From Planktotalea frisia (lineage in GTDB: Bacteria > Pseudomonadota > Alphaproteobacteria > Rhodobacterales > Rhodobacteraceae): a stretch of 64,000 nucleotides of DNA. The translations under genes and the position numbers were made by a program. Where the stretch lies: contig NZ_MLCB01000091.1 in NCBI RefSeq assembly GCF_001890925.1, positions 62,001 to 126,000 on the forward strand, given 5' to 3'. Under the pieces are notes generated by a model, which worked only from the letters and a program-made list of their open reading frames with translations, was not told the DNA's origin and did not search any database. Below, one piece after another: positions 49,796-59,196 of this stretch. Position 1 is the stretch's first letter. Each line of letters opens with the position of its first letter.

Positions 49796-51196
49796 TTATG
49801 TCTCCGACGATGTAGAGGTTGGACGCTGATGCCTAAGGTTGGTTTGGATCGGCGCAACGAAGGACAAAGCCTGAATGTTAATCGAAGGTGTTCGACCCAT
49901 AAGTCTCACGAGATACACGGCGCCCGAACCGAACACGAAGAAATACACAACGATGAATACGACCAAGGACGTTGCAACCGCAGGAGCATCGACCGGTGAC
50001 AAGCTATCGGACGTTCTAAGGACGCCATAAACAGTCCAGGGCTGACGACCGACCTCGGTTGTGAACCAACCTGCGAGCACAGCGACATACCCCGATGGTC
50101 CCATAAGGATCGCTGCGCGGAGCAGCCAAATGCTCTCAAACAATTTGCCGCGAAGTCGGGCGATACCGGACCAAAGGCCAACGACCAGCATCGCCATGCC
50201 GATGGCAATCATAATCCGGAAGGCAAAAAACGGGATCACGGCGGGTGGCCGTTCGTCTTTGGGCCATTCTTTGAGACCAAGGACTTCACCGTCCGCATGG
50301 TGTGTCAGGATGAGCGACCCGAGCTTTGGAATCTGGATTGCATATTTTGTGCGCTCCTCCTCTTCATAGGGAATACCAAATAGGATTAAGGGCGCGCCTT
50401 GGTGGGTCTCAAAATGGCCTTCCATTGCGGCAATCTTCGCAGGCTGATGTTCAAGAGTGTTCAAGCCATGAAGATCACCAACGAATATCTGGATTGGCGT
50501 CACAATGAACGCCATCCACATCGCCATCGAAAACATGATCCGGGCCATCCGGTTTTTGCGGTCGCGCAGAAGATGCCACGCCCCGACTGCCCCAACGGTG
50601 AATGCGGTAGTCAGAAATGCGGCCAGCACGACGTGGGTCAACCGGTAGGGAAACGACGGGTTAAAGACAATCTGCCACCAATCCTCCGGTACGAAATTGC
50701 CATTAACATCAATACTGTAGCCTGCAGGTGTGTGCATCCAACTGTTGGCAGAGGTAATCCAGGTCGCCGAAATCAGCGTCCCGATGGCGACCATGGCCAC
50801 CGCAAACATATGGAGTTTGTCGCCGACACGCTTACGCCCAAACAATGCGATACCGAGAAAGCCCGCCTCTAAGAAGAAAGCCGTCAGGACTTCATACCCC
50901 ATCAAAGGACCGACTATGGCGCCTGCCTTATCCGAGAACTGAGCCCAGTTCGTTCCAAACTGGTAGCTCATAACAATGCCCGACACGACGCCCATGCCGA
51001 AGGTCACAGCGAAAATTGTTTTCCAATATTCAAAGAGCCGAAGATAAGCTTCGTCGCGCGTACGAAGCCAAAGACCATTCAATACAGCGAGGTAGCTCGC
51101 AGTTCCAATAGAGAATGCGGGAAAAATAAAGTGAAAAGACACTGTAAACGCAAACTGAATGCGTGCCAACATCTCGGCCGAGAGATCAAAATTCAT
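49796..51196 (-). CDS. cydA: Cytochrome bd-type ubiquinol oxidase subunit I (CIO type)
   Basis: About 466 residues from the ATG at 51196. It carries the heme b595 ligand region ARIQFAFTVSFHFIFPAFSIG, the b558/quinol region and the family motif GRQPWTVYGVLRT near residue 390. The short Q-loop and total length point to the cyanide-insensitive (CIO) subgroup, not E. coli CydA (522 residues). Such oxidases support respiration under low oxygen, cyanide, sulfide or NO. It starts 23 nt after hemA. Confidence 0.93.
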   Translation of the reverse strand: MNFDLSAEMLARIQFAFTVSFHFIFPAFSIGTASYLAVLNGLWLRTRDEAYLRLFEYWKTIFAVTFGMGVVSGIVMSYQFGTNWAQFSDKAGAIVGPLMGYEVLTAFFLEAGFLGIALFGRKRVGDKLHMFAVAMVAIGTLISATWITSANSWMHTPAGYSIDVNGNFVPEDWWQIVFNPSFPYRLTHVVLAAFLTTAFTVGAVGAWHLLRDRKNRMARIMFSMAMWMAFIVTPIQIFVGDLHGLNTLEHQPAKIAAMEGHFETHQGAPLILFGIPYEEEERTKYAIQIPKLGSLILTHHADGEVLGLKEWPKDERPPAVIPFFAFRIMIAIGMAMLVVGLWSGIARLRGKLFESIWLLRAAILMGPSGYVAVLAGWFTTEVGRQPWTVYGVLRTSDSLSPVDAPAVATSLVVFIVVYFFVFGSGAVYLVRLMGRTPSINIQALSFVAPIQTNLRHQRPTSTSSET

Positions 51197-51219
51197 TATT
51201 TTAGCTTTCGTGCAGCGCT

Positions 51220-52443
51220 CTAGGCCGCCAAGTGGACATAGGACCAACCAAGCTTTGAGCGGACATCTTTGAGCGCATTGACCAATTTAGTCATATCTTC
51301 TGCGCTGTGATCCGGAGTCGGTGTGATCCGCAGCCTCTCTGTCCCACGCGGTACGGTGGGATAGTTGATTGGCTGCACATAAATCTGATGATCGAGAAGC
51401 AGTATCTCGCTCGCTTGGCGGCAAAGATGTGCGTCCCCGATCATCAACGGAATAATGTGGCTAGGCGCGTCAATAAATTGCAGGTCGGCCTCACTCAGAA
51501 GCTGCTTGAGCATCTTAACATTAGCCTGCTGTTTGAGACGCCGATCTGGATTGCTCTTGAGATGCTTTACCGCCGCAAGCGCACCCGCCGCTAGGTGCGG
51601 GCACACCGAGGTGCTAAAAATGAAGCTGGCTGAATAACTCCGAACCACGTCGATCAAGAGCTCTGGCCCAGTGACATAGCCCCCCATAACACCAAATGCT
51701 TTCGCCAGAGTGCCCTCAATGACGGTGACACGCTCCGCTAACCCTTGTTGCTCAGAGACGCCCCCGCCGTTCGGGCCGTACATACCGACTGCGTGGACTT
51801 CGTCCAAGTAAGTCATGGCACCAAATTCATCGGCAAGATCGCAGATCACCTTGATAGGTGCGACATCGCCATCCATGCTATAAACGCTCTCGAAAGCAAT
51901 GATTTTCGGACGAGCAGGATCGATGCTTTTCAAAAGCTCCCGAAGATGTGCTGTGTCGTTGTGGCGGAAAATAAACCGCTCCGCGCCGGAGCGAATGATA
52001 CCTTCAATCATCGAATTATGGTTCATTGCGTCCGAAAAAATTGCGCAATCTGGCAGCACCTTGCCAAGCGTTCCTAATGCGGCAAGATTTGAAACCCAGC
52101 CAGAAGTAAAAACAAGCGCCTTTTCTTTGCCGTGCAGGTTCGCAAGTTCTGCCTCGAGGGCGACATGGTGATGGTTGGTTCCCGAAATATTTCGTGTTCC
52201 ACCCGTGCCAGCACCTTCCCGGGCGATTGCATCATGCATGGCTGCCAAAACATCTTCATGATGCCCCATACCGAGATAATCATTGCTGCACCAAACTGTC
52301 ACATCTTGCTTTCCGCCGCCGGGCTTGTGCCAAATTGCTTTCGGGAATTCCCCGACAACCCGCTCCAGTTCAACAAATGTACGGTAGCGTCCCTCCAGTT
52401 TTAGATCGTGGAGAAGAGAAACAAATTTATTGCTGTAGTCCAT
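51220..52443 (-). CDS. hemA: 5-aminolevulinate synthase
   Basis: A 407-residue PLP enzyme making 5-aminolevulinate from glycine and succinyl-CoA, the first step of heme synthesis in alphaproteobacteria. Motifs: [39 protein letters not shown] (PLP Asp and His) and [14 protein letters not shown] (Schiff-base Lys). The start at 52443 is the usual ALAS N terminus; the longer frame to 52620 crosses the divergent promoter. It leads the hemA-cydA-cydB-DUF2474 operon, so heme precursor supply is tied to a heme-rich oxidase. Most Rhodobacterales have another hemA copy, so this may be a dedicated paralogue. Confidence 0.93.
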   Translation of the reverse strand: MDYSNKFVSLLHDLKLEGRYRTFVELERVVGEFPKAIWHKPGGGKQDVTVWCSNDYLGMGHHEDVLAAMHDAIAREGAGTGGTRNISGTNHHHVALEAELANLHGKEKALVFTSGWVSNLAALGTLGKVLPDCAIFSDAMNHNSMIEGIIRSGAERFIFRHNDTAHLRELLKSIDPARPKIIAFESVYSMDGDVAPIKVICDLADEFGAMTYLDEVHAVGMYGPNGGGVSEQQGLAERVTVIEGTLAKAFGVMGGYVTGPELLIDVVRSYSASFIFSTSVCPHLAAGALAAVKHLKSNPDRRLKQQANVKMLKQLLSEADLQFIDAPSHIIPLMIGDAHLCRQASEILLLDHQIYVQPINYPTVPRGTERLRITPTPDHSAEDMTKLVNALKDVRSKLGWSYVHLAA

Positions 52444-52487
52444 TGAGGTACACCTTTTTTGACGCAACACTGAGCCGACTAAATAGC

Positions 52488-52527
52488 GATTGCTTTTGCA
52501 ATCATTATACATACAAGATAGATACAA
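52488..52527. promoter_or_regulatory. hemA/MocR divergent control region
   Basis: Two elements stand in the 103-bp gap. One is a perfect inverted repeat GATTGC-tttt-GCAATC at 52488-52503. The other is the direct repeat ATACAA at 52511-52516 and 52522-52527, one helical turn (11 bp) apart. Direct repeats are typical binding sites of MocR/GabR-type regulators, so the MocR gene product probably acts here. Confidence 0.5.
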
Positions 52528-52546
52528 TGTGTGAGGATTAAAAACA

Positions 52547-53947
52547 ATGCCCAACGATGCGCAAAATGTCACATGGGTTCCGACTGTAAAAAAGACGGAC
52601 GGACCAATGTATCTATCCATCGCAGACGCGATTGAAGGTGATATTCAGGCCGGCGTCCTCAAGCCCGGACAACGATTGCCGCCACAAAGGGCATTGGCGA
52701 CCGCGCTGAATATTGACTTTACAACGGTCAGTCGGGCCTACGCCGCGGCTGGGAAAAAAGGCCTCGTAGAGGGGCGTGTTGGGCAGGGCACTTACGTAAA
52801 GGACCTGCAACAGGAACGCGTCGCCCAGACGACGGCTAAAAAAGATCAACCCGTTGACATGAGTATGAACATGCCACCGCGCTTTGAAAACGAGGTCTTG
52901 TTCCGAAAAATGTGGGATGGGTTTCAAGATCTTGGTGCCGATCAAGGCGAAAACTTTTTGATGCGGTATCAAAGACCTGGTGGCAGCGCTGCAGATTGCG
53001 ACGCCGGACAAAGATGGCTCCATGACAGCTTTGGCCTTTCCCAGGCCGGCGAAGTTGTTCTGTGCAATGGCGTCCAAGGTGCTGTGTTGTCGATCGCATC
53101 TTTGATTTTAAAACCGGGCGATACCGTGTGTTGTGAAGAATTGACCTATCCAGGCTTTCTGGCAGTCGCAAAGTATCTCGATCTGAAAGTGGTATCGATC
53201 GCCATGGACGATGGAGGTCTCGACCCAGACGCCCTTGCTAAAGTTTGCAAGGAACATCAACCCGTTGCACTTTACACGACCCCGACGCTGCACAATCCGA
53301 CAGCAACAACACTGTCATCGGATAGGCGAAGCAACATTTCTGAGATTGCTCGAATATACAATCTGACCATTATTGAAGATAATGCTTATGGTGCCCTTGC
53401 AACCGATGCCCCTCCTCCTCTCGCCCACTTCGCGCCTGAGCTGACATGGCACGTCGCATCGACGTCCAAATGTCTCGCGCCCTCACTGAGAGTTTGCTTT
53501 GTTTTACCTCCAGAAGGTGTCGGAACCGAAGGGATCAGGCGGGCAATCAGCGCGAATGGCGGCATCGTCTCGCCAATTTCCGCCGGACTTGCGACAACTT
53601 GGATCAATTCAGGACTTGCACCAAAAATTACCTCAGCAATCCGCACCGAGACACAAAGAAGGCAAGAAACTTTCCGCGATGTTTTACCCAGCGCTACGGT
53701 CCAGAAAGATGCCTTTCACATATGGCTACCTATCCCCAAAGAACAATCGGCAACTGAGCTCCTCTTGGGCCTCCGAGGCATCGGGATCGGGTTGGTGCCC
53801 GGGCGCGCCTTTGCAGTCGGCAACCCACCAAACGCAATACGCGTTGCCTTAGGATCAGCCGATAACCTGAAAGAACTACGTGCCGATTTGCGCAGTTTGG
53901 CCGACGCCCTCGACAACCCCCAAGAGAGTTCTTGGATGGTCGTGTGA
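52547..53947 (+). CDS. MocR-type PLP-dependent transcriptional regulator
   Basis: A 466-residue protein. Residues ~15-85 are a GntR winged helix ([48 protein letters not shown]). Residues ~110-460 are a fold-type I aminotransferase domain with [23 protein letters not shown] and the PLP Lys in [18 protein letters not shown]. It is divergent from hemA and overlaps the MetF-like gene by 4 nt. The effector is probably PLP plus an amino compound, and glycine or aminolevulinate is attractive given hemA. Unlike PdxR or TauR, no PLP-synthesis or taurine genes are adjacent. Confidence 0.88.
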   Translation: MPNDAQNVTWVPTVKKTDGPMYLSIADAIEGDIQAGVLKPGQRLPPQRALATALNIDFTTVSRAYAAAGKKGLVEGRVGQGTYVKDLQQERVAQTTAKKDQPVDMSMNMPPRFENEVLFRKMWDGFQDLGADQGENFLMRYQRPGGSAADCDAGQRWLHDSFGLSQAGEVVLCNGVQGAVLSIASLILKPGDTVCCEELTYPGFLAVAKYLDLKVVSIAMDDGGLDPDALAKVCKEHQPVALYTTPTLHNPTATTLSSDRRSNISEIARIYNLTIIEDNAYGALATDAPPPLAHFAPELTWHVASTSKCLAPSLRVCFVLPPEGVGTEGIRRAISANGGIVSPISAGLATTWINSGLAPKITSAIRTETQRRQETFRDVLPSATVQKDAFHIWLPIPKEQSATELLLGLRGIGIGLVPGRAFAVGNPPNAIRVALGSADNLKELRADLRSLADALDNPQESSWMVV

Positions 53948-54837
53948 CGCAGAAAGAAGAAACGGTAGGGACGCGAAGACGCGGAACACCAGTTGGCTGT
54001 TTTTCAAGTCTACGATACCTGTCCTTAGAAGCTACCCCAAAGACTGTTTGCGGTATCGTTGGGGTCGCGCCCAGACTTCCCGCTGGAACGCCCGTAAACA
54101 TTGCATGGCTTGATGGAAGCACTTCCGACGATCGCCTCACCGTTGCGCACCAGTTGAGAAACAGCGGCCTCTCTCCTGTTCCTATCATCTCAGCGCGCAG
54201 GGTTACCTCAAAGGCAGATCTGTTTGCGATCACTGAACACTTGGTTAGCGAGGTCGCGCCAACGCAGTATATGGTTGTCGGAGGAGATCCTCGGGATTCC
54301 GCTGGCCCCTTCGATACGGCTGCAGATCTCTTTTCGTCGGATTGGCTCGATGTCTTTGGGATCGATCACGTTGTTTTACCCGGCTTCCCTGAGGGCAATC
54401 GTGCCGCCCCGAAAGTGGACAGCGCAGCCGCCTTGTTCGACAAGTTATCGGTGTTGAAGCGTCGTGGATGCAACGTCGAAATTACCACGCAACTGGCCAT
54501 GGATTCTGACAAGATTCTCGGATGGATCAAACGACTCCGAGACCACGGGTTTTCTGATCTGGTCCGGATAGGTCTTGTTGGGCCGGCACCTCTTGTGACA
54601 GTCAAACGATACTTGAATCTATTCGATCTTGATGCTGCGCGCCTTGAAGAGGCCTCTGAAGATGGCGCAGGAACCGTTCAGTTTTCGCCCCTCTTTAAGG
54701 CATTGGAAGATGGCTTTGCTGCGGCTGGAGCTGGAAAAGTGGGCGTACACCTTTATCCATTTGGAGGTGCTAATTCCGCATTGGATTGGTTTTCTGCGGT
54801 CACCGAACGCGGAGACGGAAATCAAGAGGTTCGCTGA
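53944..54837 (+). CDS. Methylenetetrahydrofolate reductase-like protein
   Basis: About 297 residues from the GTG at 53944, overlapping the MocR stop (GTGA). MetF-like barrel motifs: LSLEATPKTV (usual FE-xPK region), GTPVNIAWLDG, YMVVGGDPRDSAGPFDTAADLF, CNVEITTQLAMDSDKILGWIKRL and SDLVRIGLVGPAPLVTVKRYL. It is more divergent than housekeeping MetF, so either a paralogue or a related one-carbon flavoprotein is possible. Its coupling to a MocR regulator beside hemA (a glycine consumer) hints at a glycine/one-carbon link. Confidence 0.75.
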   Translation: MTQKEETVGTRRRGTPVGCFSSLRYLSLEATPKTVCGIVGVAPRLPAGTPVNIAWLDGSTSDDRLTVAHQLRNSGLSPVPIISARRVTSKADLFAITEHLVSEVAPTQYMVVGGDPRDSAGPFDTAADLFSSDWLDVFGIDHVVLPGFPEGNRAAPKVDSAAALFDKLSVLKRRGCNVEITTQLAMDSDKILGWIKRLRDHGFSDLVRIGLVGPAPLVTVKRYLNLFDLDAARLEEASEDGAGTVQFSPLFKALEDGFAAAGAGKVGVHLYPFGGANSALDWFSAVTERGDGNQEVR

Positions 54838-54842
54838 AAGAC

Positions 54843-55748
54843 CTATAAGGTTTCTGGCGTTATGCGCTTTGCCAAAGGGTTCCCAAGCAACAACAATCCC
54901 GACATCGCGATGAGAGCAGCGCCAAGCAACGTCTGGAAACCTATTTGTTCGCCAAAGACAGTGACGCCGAGCAGTATGCCAAAAACCAGCCGGAAGTAGC
55001 GAAATGGAGCAACCGCAGAGACGTCTCCGGTGCGCATCGCTTTCATTAGACCCGCATATGCCACAGCGCCAAAACAGATTGCGGCACACAAATAGAGCGC
55101 GTCATCCGGGCCCATTGATTGGAAACTGCGACCTTCCCAGAGGGCAAAAGCCAACCCGACGACTGCCACTGTCAGAAAGCCCAAAAACCCTAGGTGCGCG
55201 ATGGAAAGTGATTTCGGCGCAACGCGACTGGTCAAATCCCTGCCAGCAAATCCTAACATTCCGAAAAACGCCAAAAGAGAGGTCCAAGAAATACCGTCAA
55301 TTGTAGGTCCCAAAACCACGACAACACCAACCGCACCTACAAAAAGAGCGACACAATTTTTAACGGACGGTCGCTCGCCCAGCACGAGCCACGCAGACCC
55401 GACGACAACCACCGGTGTTGCCTGCAAGATAATAGTAGCTGTAGACAAAGCGCCAAGCGCAACTGCCAAAACAAAGAACAGCCGCCCGCAGGCTTCAAAA
55501 GCGGCACGTAGCACCATAATGCGTGTCAGCATATCCGCGCAGAGGATCGTCTTGCCTTGAGATTTCAACACCAACGCAAACATGAGTGCGCCACCACTAC
55601 CAAAGATCATCATGATCTGACCGATCGGCAGCGACGCAGCGCTTGCCTTGACCAAGGCGTCTTCGACAGCAAAGGCCGCCATAGCCAAGACCATCCAGAA
55701 ACTGCCAACGTAGTTAGGAGGCCATGATGAAGGCTTTAACAATATCAT
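54843..55748 (-). CDS. EamA/DMT-family transporter
   Basis: A 301-residue membrane protein with ten predicted helices in two EamA repeats (residues ~15-145 and ~155-290). Signature parts are FWMVLAMAAFAVEDALVKASAASLPIGQIMM, ATPVVVVGSAWLVLGERPSVKN and FGEQIGFQTLLGAALIAMSGLLLL. It probably exports a metabolite or amino acid; the substrate is unknown. It follows the DUF983 gene by 31 nt on the same strand. Confidence 0.88.
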   Translation of the reverse strand: MILLKPSSWPPNYVGSFWMVLAMAAFAVEDALVKASAASLPIGQIMMIFGSGGALMFALVLKSQGKTILCADMLTRIMVLRAAFEACGRLFFVLAVALGALSTATIILQATPVVVVGSAWLVLGERPSVKNCVALFVGAVGVVVVLGPTIDGISWTSLLAFFGMLGFAGRDLTSRVAPKSLSIAHLGFLGFLTVAVVGLAFALWEGRSFQSMGPDDALYLCAAICFGAVAYAGLMKAMRTGDVSAVAPFRYFRLVFGILLGVTVFGEQIGFQTLLGAALIAMSGLLLLGNPLAKRITPETL

Positions 55749-55779
55749 TACTTTTCCCAGAAACAGCTTCTAAGTGGCG

Positions 55780-56157
55780 TCAAAACCCATGGAGCCCCTT
55801 GGCCCACTGGAAACCGATCATAGCGCCTTTGATTCGCGGCAATAACAAAAGGGACAGAGCAATGGCGCCTGCGGACACAGTCGAGGCCATAACGAGTGGG
55901 GAAGGCTCCCAAGTCGACCATATGAAATGCATTGCAAAGCCAACAAGATGGCAGACAATGAGAATTGTAAAATATGCTGGACCATCGTCTGCGCGGGCAT
56001 GTGTCAAATCGAGATAACAAGCCTCACAGCATTTATTGACCTTGAGGTATCGATGCAGAACGCGCCCCTTGCCACATCTGGGGCACTTTAAACCAGCCCC
56101 CCGCCGCACGGCTAAACGGAGATCACGCTCCCCGGCATTTTCCACAACAGTGCTCAC
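55780..56157 (-). CDS. DUF983 family membrane protein
   Basis: A 125-residue protein with an N-terminal zinc-ribbon-like segment (LKCPRCGKGRVLHRYLKVNKCCEACYLDL, two CxxC pairs) and two membrane helices (residues ~61-82 and ~88-108). This matches DUF983 proteins of alphaproteobacteria, often near terminal oxidase or division genes. Function unknown. Confidence 0.85.
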   Translation of the reverse strand: MSTVVENAGERDLRLAVRRGAGLKCPRCGKGRVLHRYLKVNKCCEACYLDLTHARADDGPAYFTILIVCHLVGFAMHFIWSTWEPSPLVMASTVSAGAIALSLLLLPRIKGAMIGFQWAKGLHGF

Positions 56158-56558
56158 CGCTTATCTCCCAGTATGGTTTAGGTGTATTCAATATGCATAC
56201 ATATTTTAAATGTGATACGCAACAATTAGAATAACATGTATATAATTGCATAACAGAGGCGGCCCATCTTGAAGAATGTACTTGATATTGGCAGCGATAC
56301 GCATTGCTTGATTTGCACAAGCCATCATGATCTCGATTCGACAATATCGCGTGATTCTTATGGTCTAAAATTCACATAAGTGTAGCAACGTTGGCAATGA
56401 TTCAGTCCTTCGTCACTTAGAGTTCAAACATTTAGTCTACTAGATACGCTTACTTGAGCAGGTTGCATGTTGACATTTCTCAGGCATTTTTTGTATGCAT
56501 GAATTGATTGCAGATTGTTTAAATTTGATTGAAAGTTTCAACCGTAAAGGCAACCGAC
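56158..56558. other. AT-rich intergenic region between DUF983 and aldolase genes
   Basis: A 400-bp region that drives both flanking genes. It has several AT-rich stretches and an imperfect inverted repeat GCTTG-atttgca-CAAGC near 56306. I see no gene, and no site strong enough to name. Confidence 0.4.
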
Positions 56559-57218
56559 ATGGCAACGACTTCCGAAACGACAGAGATCCATGCAGCCAAA
56601 ATGACCGCTTTCTTGGCACACCCACTCATCGCTATATTGAGGAAACTTGATTTCGACGACGCGGTGCCAACAGCCGATATCCTATTCGAATCCGGTTTTA
56701 GCGCCCTTGAAATTCCGCTTACCTCGGACCGGGCGCTCGAAAGTATCGAAAACGTGGCCAAACGCTTCGGCGAACGGGGTTTGGTCGGCGGCGGTACAGT
56801 GTTGACCGTTCAGGACGTTATTGATGTCTCTAATGCCGGAGGAGACCTCATCGTTTCTCCGAACGTAAATAAAGATGTCATAGAAGCTGCCCGCGCCCGG
56901 GACATGATTTGCTTTCCCGGCGTGAGCACACCTAGCGAAGGGTTTGCAGCCCTATCACATGGAGCAAGCGGTTTGAAGATATTTCCTGCGGAAGCCATTT
57001 CTCCGAACGTGATAAGGGCTTGGCGCGCCGTATTCAGTGACGATATAGCTCTTCTTCCGACGGGCGGCATTACGCCCGAGAGCATGAGCGAATGGGTAGA
57101 TGCCGGCGCAACTGGTTTTGGTATTGGCGGGGCGTTGTTCAAGCCAAACAAATCAATGCAAGAGATTGGTCATTCTGCACTCGAATTTGTGAAGGAATGG
57201 ACAGTGATCTCTGACTAG
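56559..57218 (+). CDS. KDPG/KDPGal-type aldolase
   Basis: A 219-residue class I aldolase of the Eda/DgoA family. HPLIAILRKLDFDDAVPTADILFESGFSALEIPLTS carries the catalytic Glu, VGGGTVLTVQDV follows, and the Schiff-base Lys lies in GASGLKIFPAEAISP. The sequence is closer to 2-dehydro-3-deoxy-6-phosphogalactonate aldolase (DgoA) than to Eda. The start at 56559 has AAAGG upstream; the more usual start at MTAFLAHPL (56601) is also possible. No other sugar-acid genes are nearby, so it is isolated. Confidence 0.85.
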   Translation: MATTSETTEIHAAKMTAFLAHPLIAILRKLDFDDAVPTADILFESGFSALEIPLTSDRALESIENVAKRFGERGLVGGGTVLTVQDVIDVSNAGGDLIVSPNVNKDVIEAARARDMICFPGVSTPSEGFAALSHGASGLKIFPAEAISPNVIRAWRAVFSDDIALLPTGGITPESMSEWVDAGATGFGIGGALFKPNKSMQEIGHSALEFVKEWTVISD

Positions 57219-57533
57219 GTCTGTTGCAGGCCACTGGCCCTACAAGTGGTCCTCATGGCCCAGCTGGAAAAGTCGAATACACACTCATCGCTGGCTTTGG
57301 TCGCCCAGAGTTAATGTAAAGTGCCCAACGACTGTGAAAAGCCTGATCGTCATCAAGTATTCACATCATGCCCCATGGGTGCTGACGTCAAGCATGGGTC
57401 CTGCCACGTTTTAGTTCCGGTCACTTTCGAGCAACGTTTGCTATGAAGGAGGTATGGAGTGGCAAAGAGATAGCCATAAATAAGCAATGGGAACCTCCCA
57501 CCCAACAAAACAATCACCCTAAAGGAAAATGAA
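57219..57533. other. Intergenic region before the peroxiredoxin gene
   Basis: About 315 bp with no convincing ORF. Just before the peroxiredoxin start is CTAAAGGAAAATGAA, a good ribosome-binding site. An AAGGAGGT at 57445-57455 is followed by no real gene. No clear promoter motif is identified. Confidence 0.4.
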
Positions 57534-58082
57534 ATGAAAATTGGCACGCCAATTCCAAACGTAATTTTTAAAACCCGCCTGCGCGACGAAGCCATCGGCG
57601 GCGAAAACCCCTATCGCTGGTGCGATCAAACCTCCAAGGACGTTTTCGCGGGCAAACGTGCGTTGGTTATCGGCTTGCCGGGCGCTTTTACGCCAACATG
57701 TTCTAACCGCCAGTTGCCCGCTTTTGATGAGATGGCGGATGTCTTCAAGGATCAGGGAATCGGCACAATTTATTGCGTATCCGTCAACGATGCTTTCGTG
57801 ATGAAGCAGTGGGCGGATCATTTGGGCCTGGCGAACATCAAGATGATACCGGACGGTTCCGGCGACTTTACCCGCCGCCTCGGCATGTTGGTTCGTAAAG
57901 ACAATCTGGGATTTGGCCTGCGCTCGTGGCGCTATGCAGCGGTTGTTCAAGACGGCATCATCGAAGGCTGGTTTGAAGAAGACGGTATTTGTGACAACGC
58001 GCCCGGCGACCCCTATGAAGCTTCCACACCAGATGCGGTCTTGCAATGGTTGCGCGAAGGCAGTGCTGAAATAGCAGCCTGA
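57534..58082 (+). CDS. Peroxiredoxin (Prx5 type)
   Basis: A 182-residue thiol peroxidase. The peroxidatic Cys lies in VIGLPGAFTPTCSNRQLPAF near residue 55, followed by IYCVSVNDAFVMKQWADHLG and FGLRSWRYAAVVQDGIIEGWFEE. This is the AhpC/TSA subfamily PRX5-like form found in bacteria. It detoxifies hydrogen peroxide and alkyl peroxides. It is 2 nt upstream of the Irr-like gene, so it is likely in one transcript with it. Confidence 0.92.
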   Translation: MKIGTPIPNVIFKTRLRDEAIGGENPYRWCDQTSKDVFAGKRALVIGLPGAFTPTCSNRQLPAFDEMADVFKDQGIGTIYCVSVNDAFVMKQWADHLGLANIKMIPDGSGDFTRRLGMLVRKDNLGFGLRSWRYAAVVQDGIIEGWFEEDGICDNAPGDPYEASTPDAVLQWLREGSAEIAA

Positions 58083-58084
58083 TA

Positions 58085-58489
58085 ATGCCAATTGTCAGGA
58101 ACATTCTGACACAAGCCGGGTTCCGACCGACATGACAGCGCACCGCCATCGGCGAAGTCTTGTGGTCTGGCCCTGGTTCGCGTCATATTGAGGCGGCAGC
58201 ACTACACGCCAGCTTGACAAACGAAGCCGTGAACATTTCGCTGGCGACAGTCTATAATACCCTGCGTGACTTTGAGCGTGCAGGATCGATCCGTAGAACA
58301 GCGGTTGCGTCCGAACGCGTTTGGTTTGACACAGACACGGGTGATCACCAACATTTCTACATTGAGGCCGAAAGCCGCCTGATTGACTTACCAAGTGGCT
58401 GGCAGCCGCACTACCCAATGCCATCACCGCCAGACGGCTATCGTATTACCCGAATTGATACAGTTGTCCACTGGGAGCCATTATTCTGA
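58085..58489 (+). pseudogene. Irr-like Fur-family regulator with an in-frame TGA
   Basis: A 134-codon frame resembling Irr, the heme- and iron-responsive regulator of alphaproteobacteria. From ATG 58085 it reads MPIVRNILTQAGFRPT, then TGA at 58133-58135, then QRTAIGEVLWSGPGSRHIEA in the same frame. Family members have RPTRQRxAxG here, so a CGA (Arg) to TGA change explains the stop. The rest is intact: ISLATVYNTLRDFERAGSIRR (recognition helix) and DTGDHQHFYIEAESRLIDLP (metal or heme site). Only a shortened protein from a TTG at 58160 or GTG nearby could be made, missing the first helix. Probably a recent pseudogene. Confidence 0.8.
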
Positions 58490-58496
58490 GGTACCC

Positions 58497-58790
58497 CTAG
58501 CCCTCCACCACATCGAGGTTAATTGCGGCAGGTGTGAATGCAAAATTCGGCGTCAGGATTTGCACGTTGTAGCCATCCATCGCATCTGGGTACGCGAGGT
58601 GCGTCACACTTGGGATTGGGTCTACTGGCCGTACGGGATGGTCATGCTCTGCACCTTCACTAGCCATTGCGGACACATCATGATCCAGGTCAGATATGTC
58701 CATTTGCGCATGCTTCGAATACATCGGCACAGCAATCGCGAGCACGACTGCCATGCCAAGGCTTACGATTTCCAAAACCAGTTTGTTCAT
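58497..58790 (-). CDS. Small membrane-anchored protein, C-terminally truncated
   Basis: A 97-residue protein with one N-terminal membrane helix (KLVLEIVSLGMAVVLAIAVPMY), an acidic His-rich linker (AEHDHPVRP) and a domain ending GYNVQILTPNFAFTPAAINLDVVEG, followed at once by the stop. As I recall it, related proteins continue with a His-rich segment of the type GHAHLYVNG, thought to bind metal. That end is missing here, so the gene appears cut short. It is convergent with the broken Irr-like gene, only 7 bp away. Confidence 0.55.
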   Translation of the reverse strand: MNKLVLEIVSLGMAVVLAIAVPMYSKHAQMDISDLDHDVSAMASEGAEHDHPVRPVDPIPSVTHLAYPDAMDGYNVQILTPNFAFTPAAINLDVVEG

Positions 58791-59196
58791 AGTGGTCCTA
58801 ATTGGGGTGGCTCTGATATGATGGTCATAAGCGCATCCCTCTTGGGCCAATTGAAGAGGTTGTTGCTGCGCCTTGGCAGATTGGTGCCAAACGGAAACGC
58901 ATCTCGTGAAAGCGGCCTTTGGGACAACCGTAGCGAAAGAGCGGTTTGAATTAGGCACCCAAAACAGGTACGCAATGACCGCTTCTGCGACATCGGCCAC
59001 GACGCAGCAACAACTGTGCTGCACCTGCGAGCGAATGCTGCGCCCGCCATAGCTGCGTGAGCAAAAGGCCGCTTCGTCCCGCACTGTGTCAGTTCATGCA
59101 CTATGCAGCGAAGGGCAGGTCTTCCCAAATCTGCGGTGGTGATAAACTTGGGGAGAGGGCTGGCATTCGAGTTGCTTGTTGACCTAAATTTCCTGC
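58791..59196. other. Intergenic region, possibly repeat-derived
   Basis: About 400 bp with several reading frames open by chance but no recognisable protein. It contains GCAGCGAA- and AGCGGCC-type stretches (for example near 58911 and 59100) that resemble short dispersed intergenic sequences of roseobacters. I could not match it to a defined repeat family. Confidence 0.3.

Noticed and set aside
58133-58135. Selenocysteine (UGA recoding) in the Irr-like protein
   Set aside because: The position is normally Arg, the protein is not a redox enzyme, and no selenocysteine insertion hairpin is apparent.
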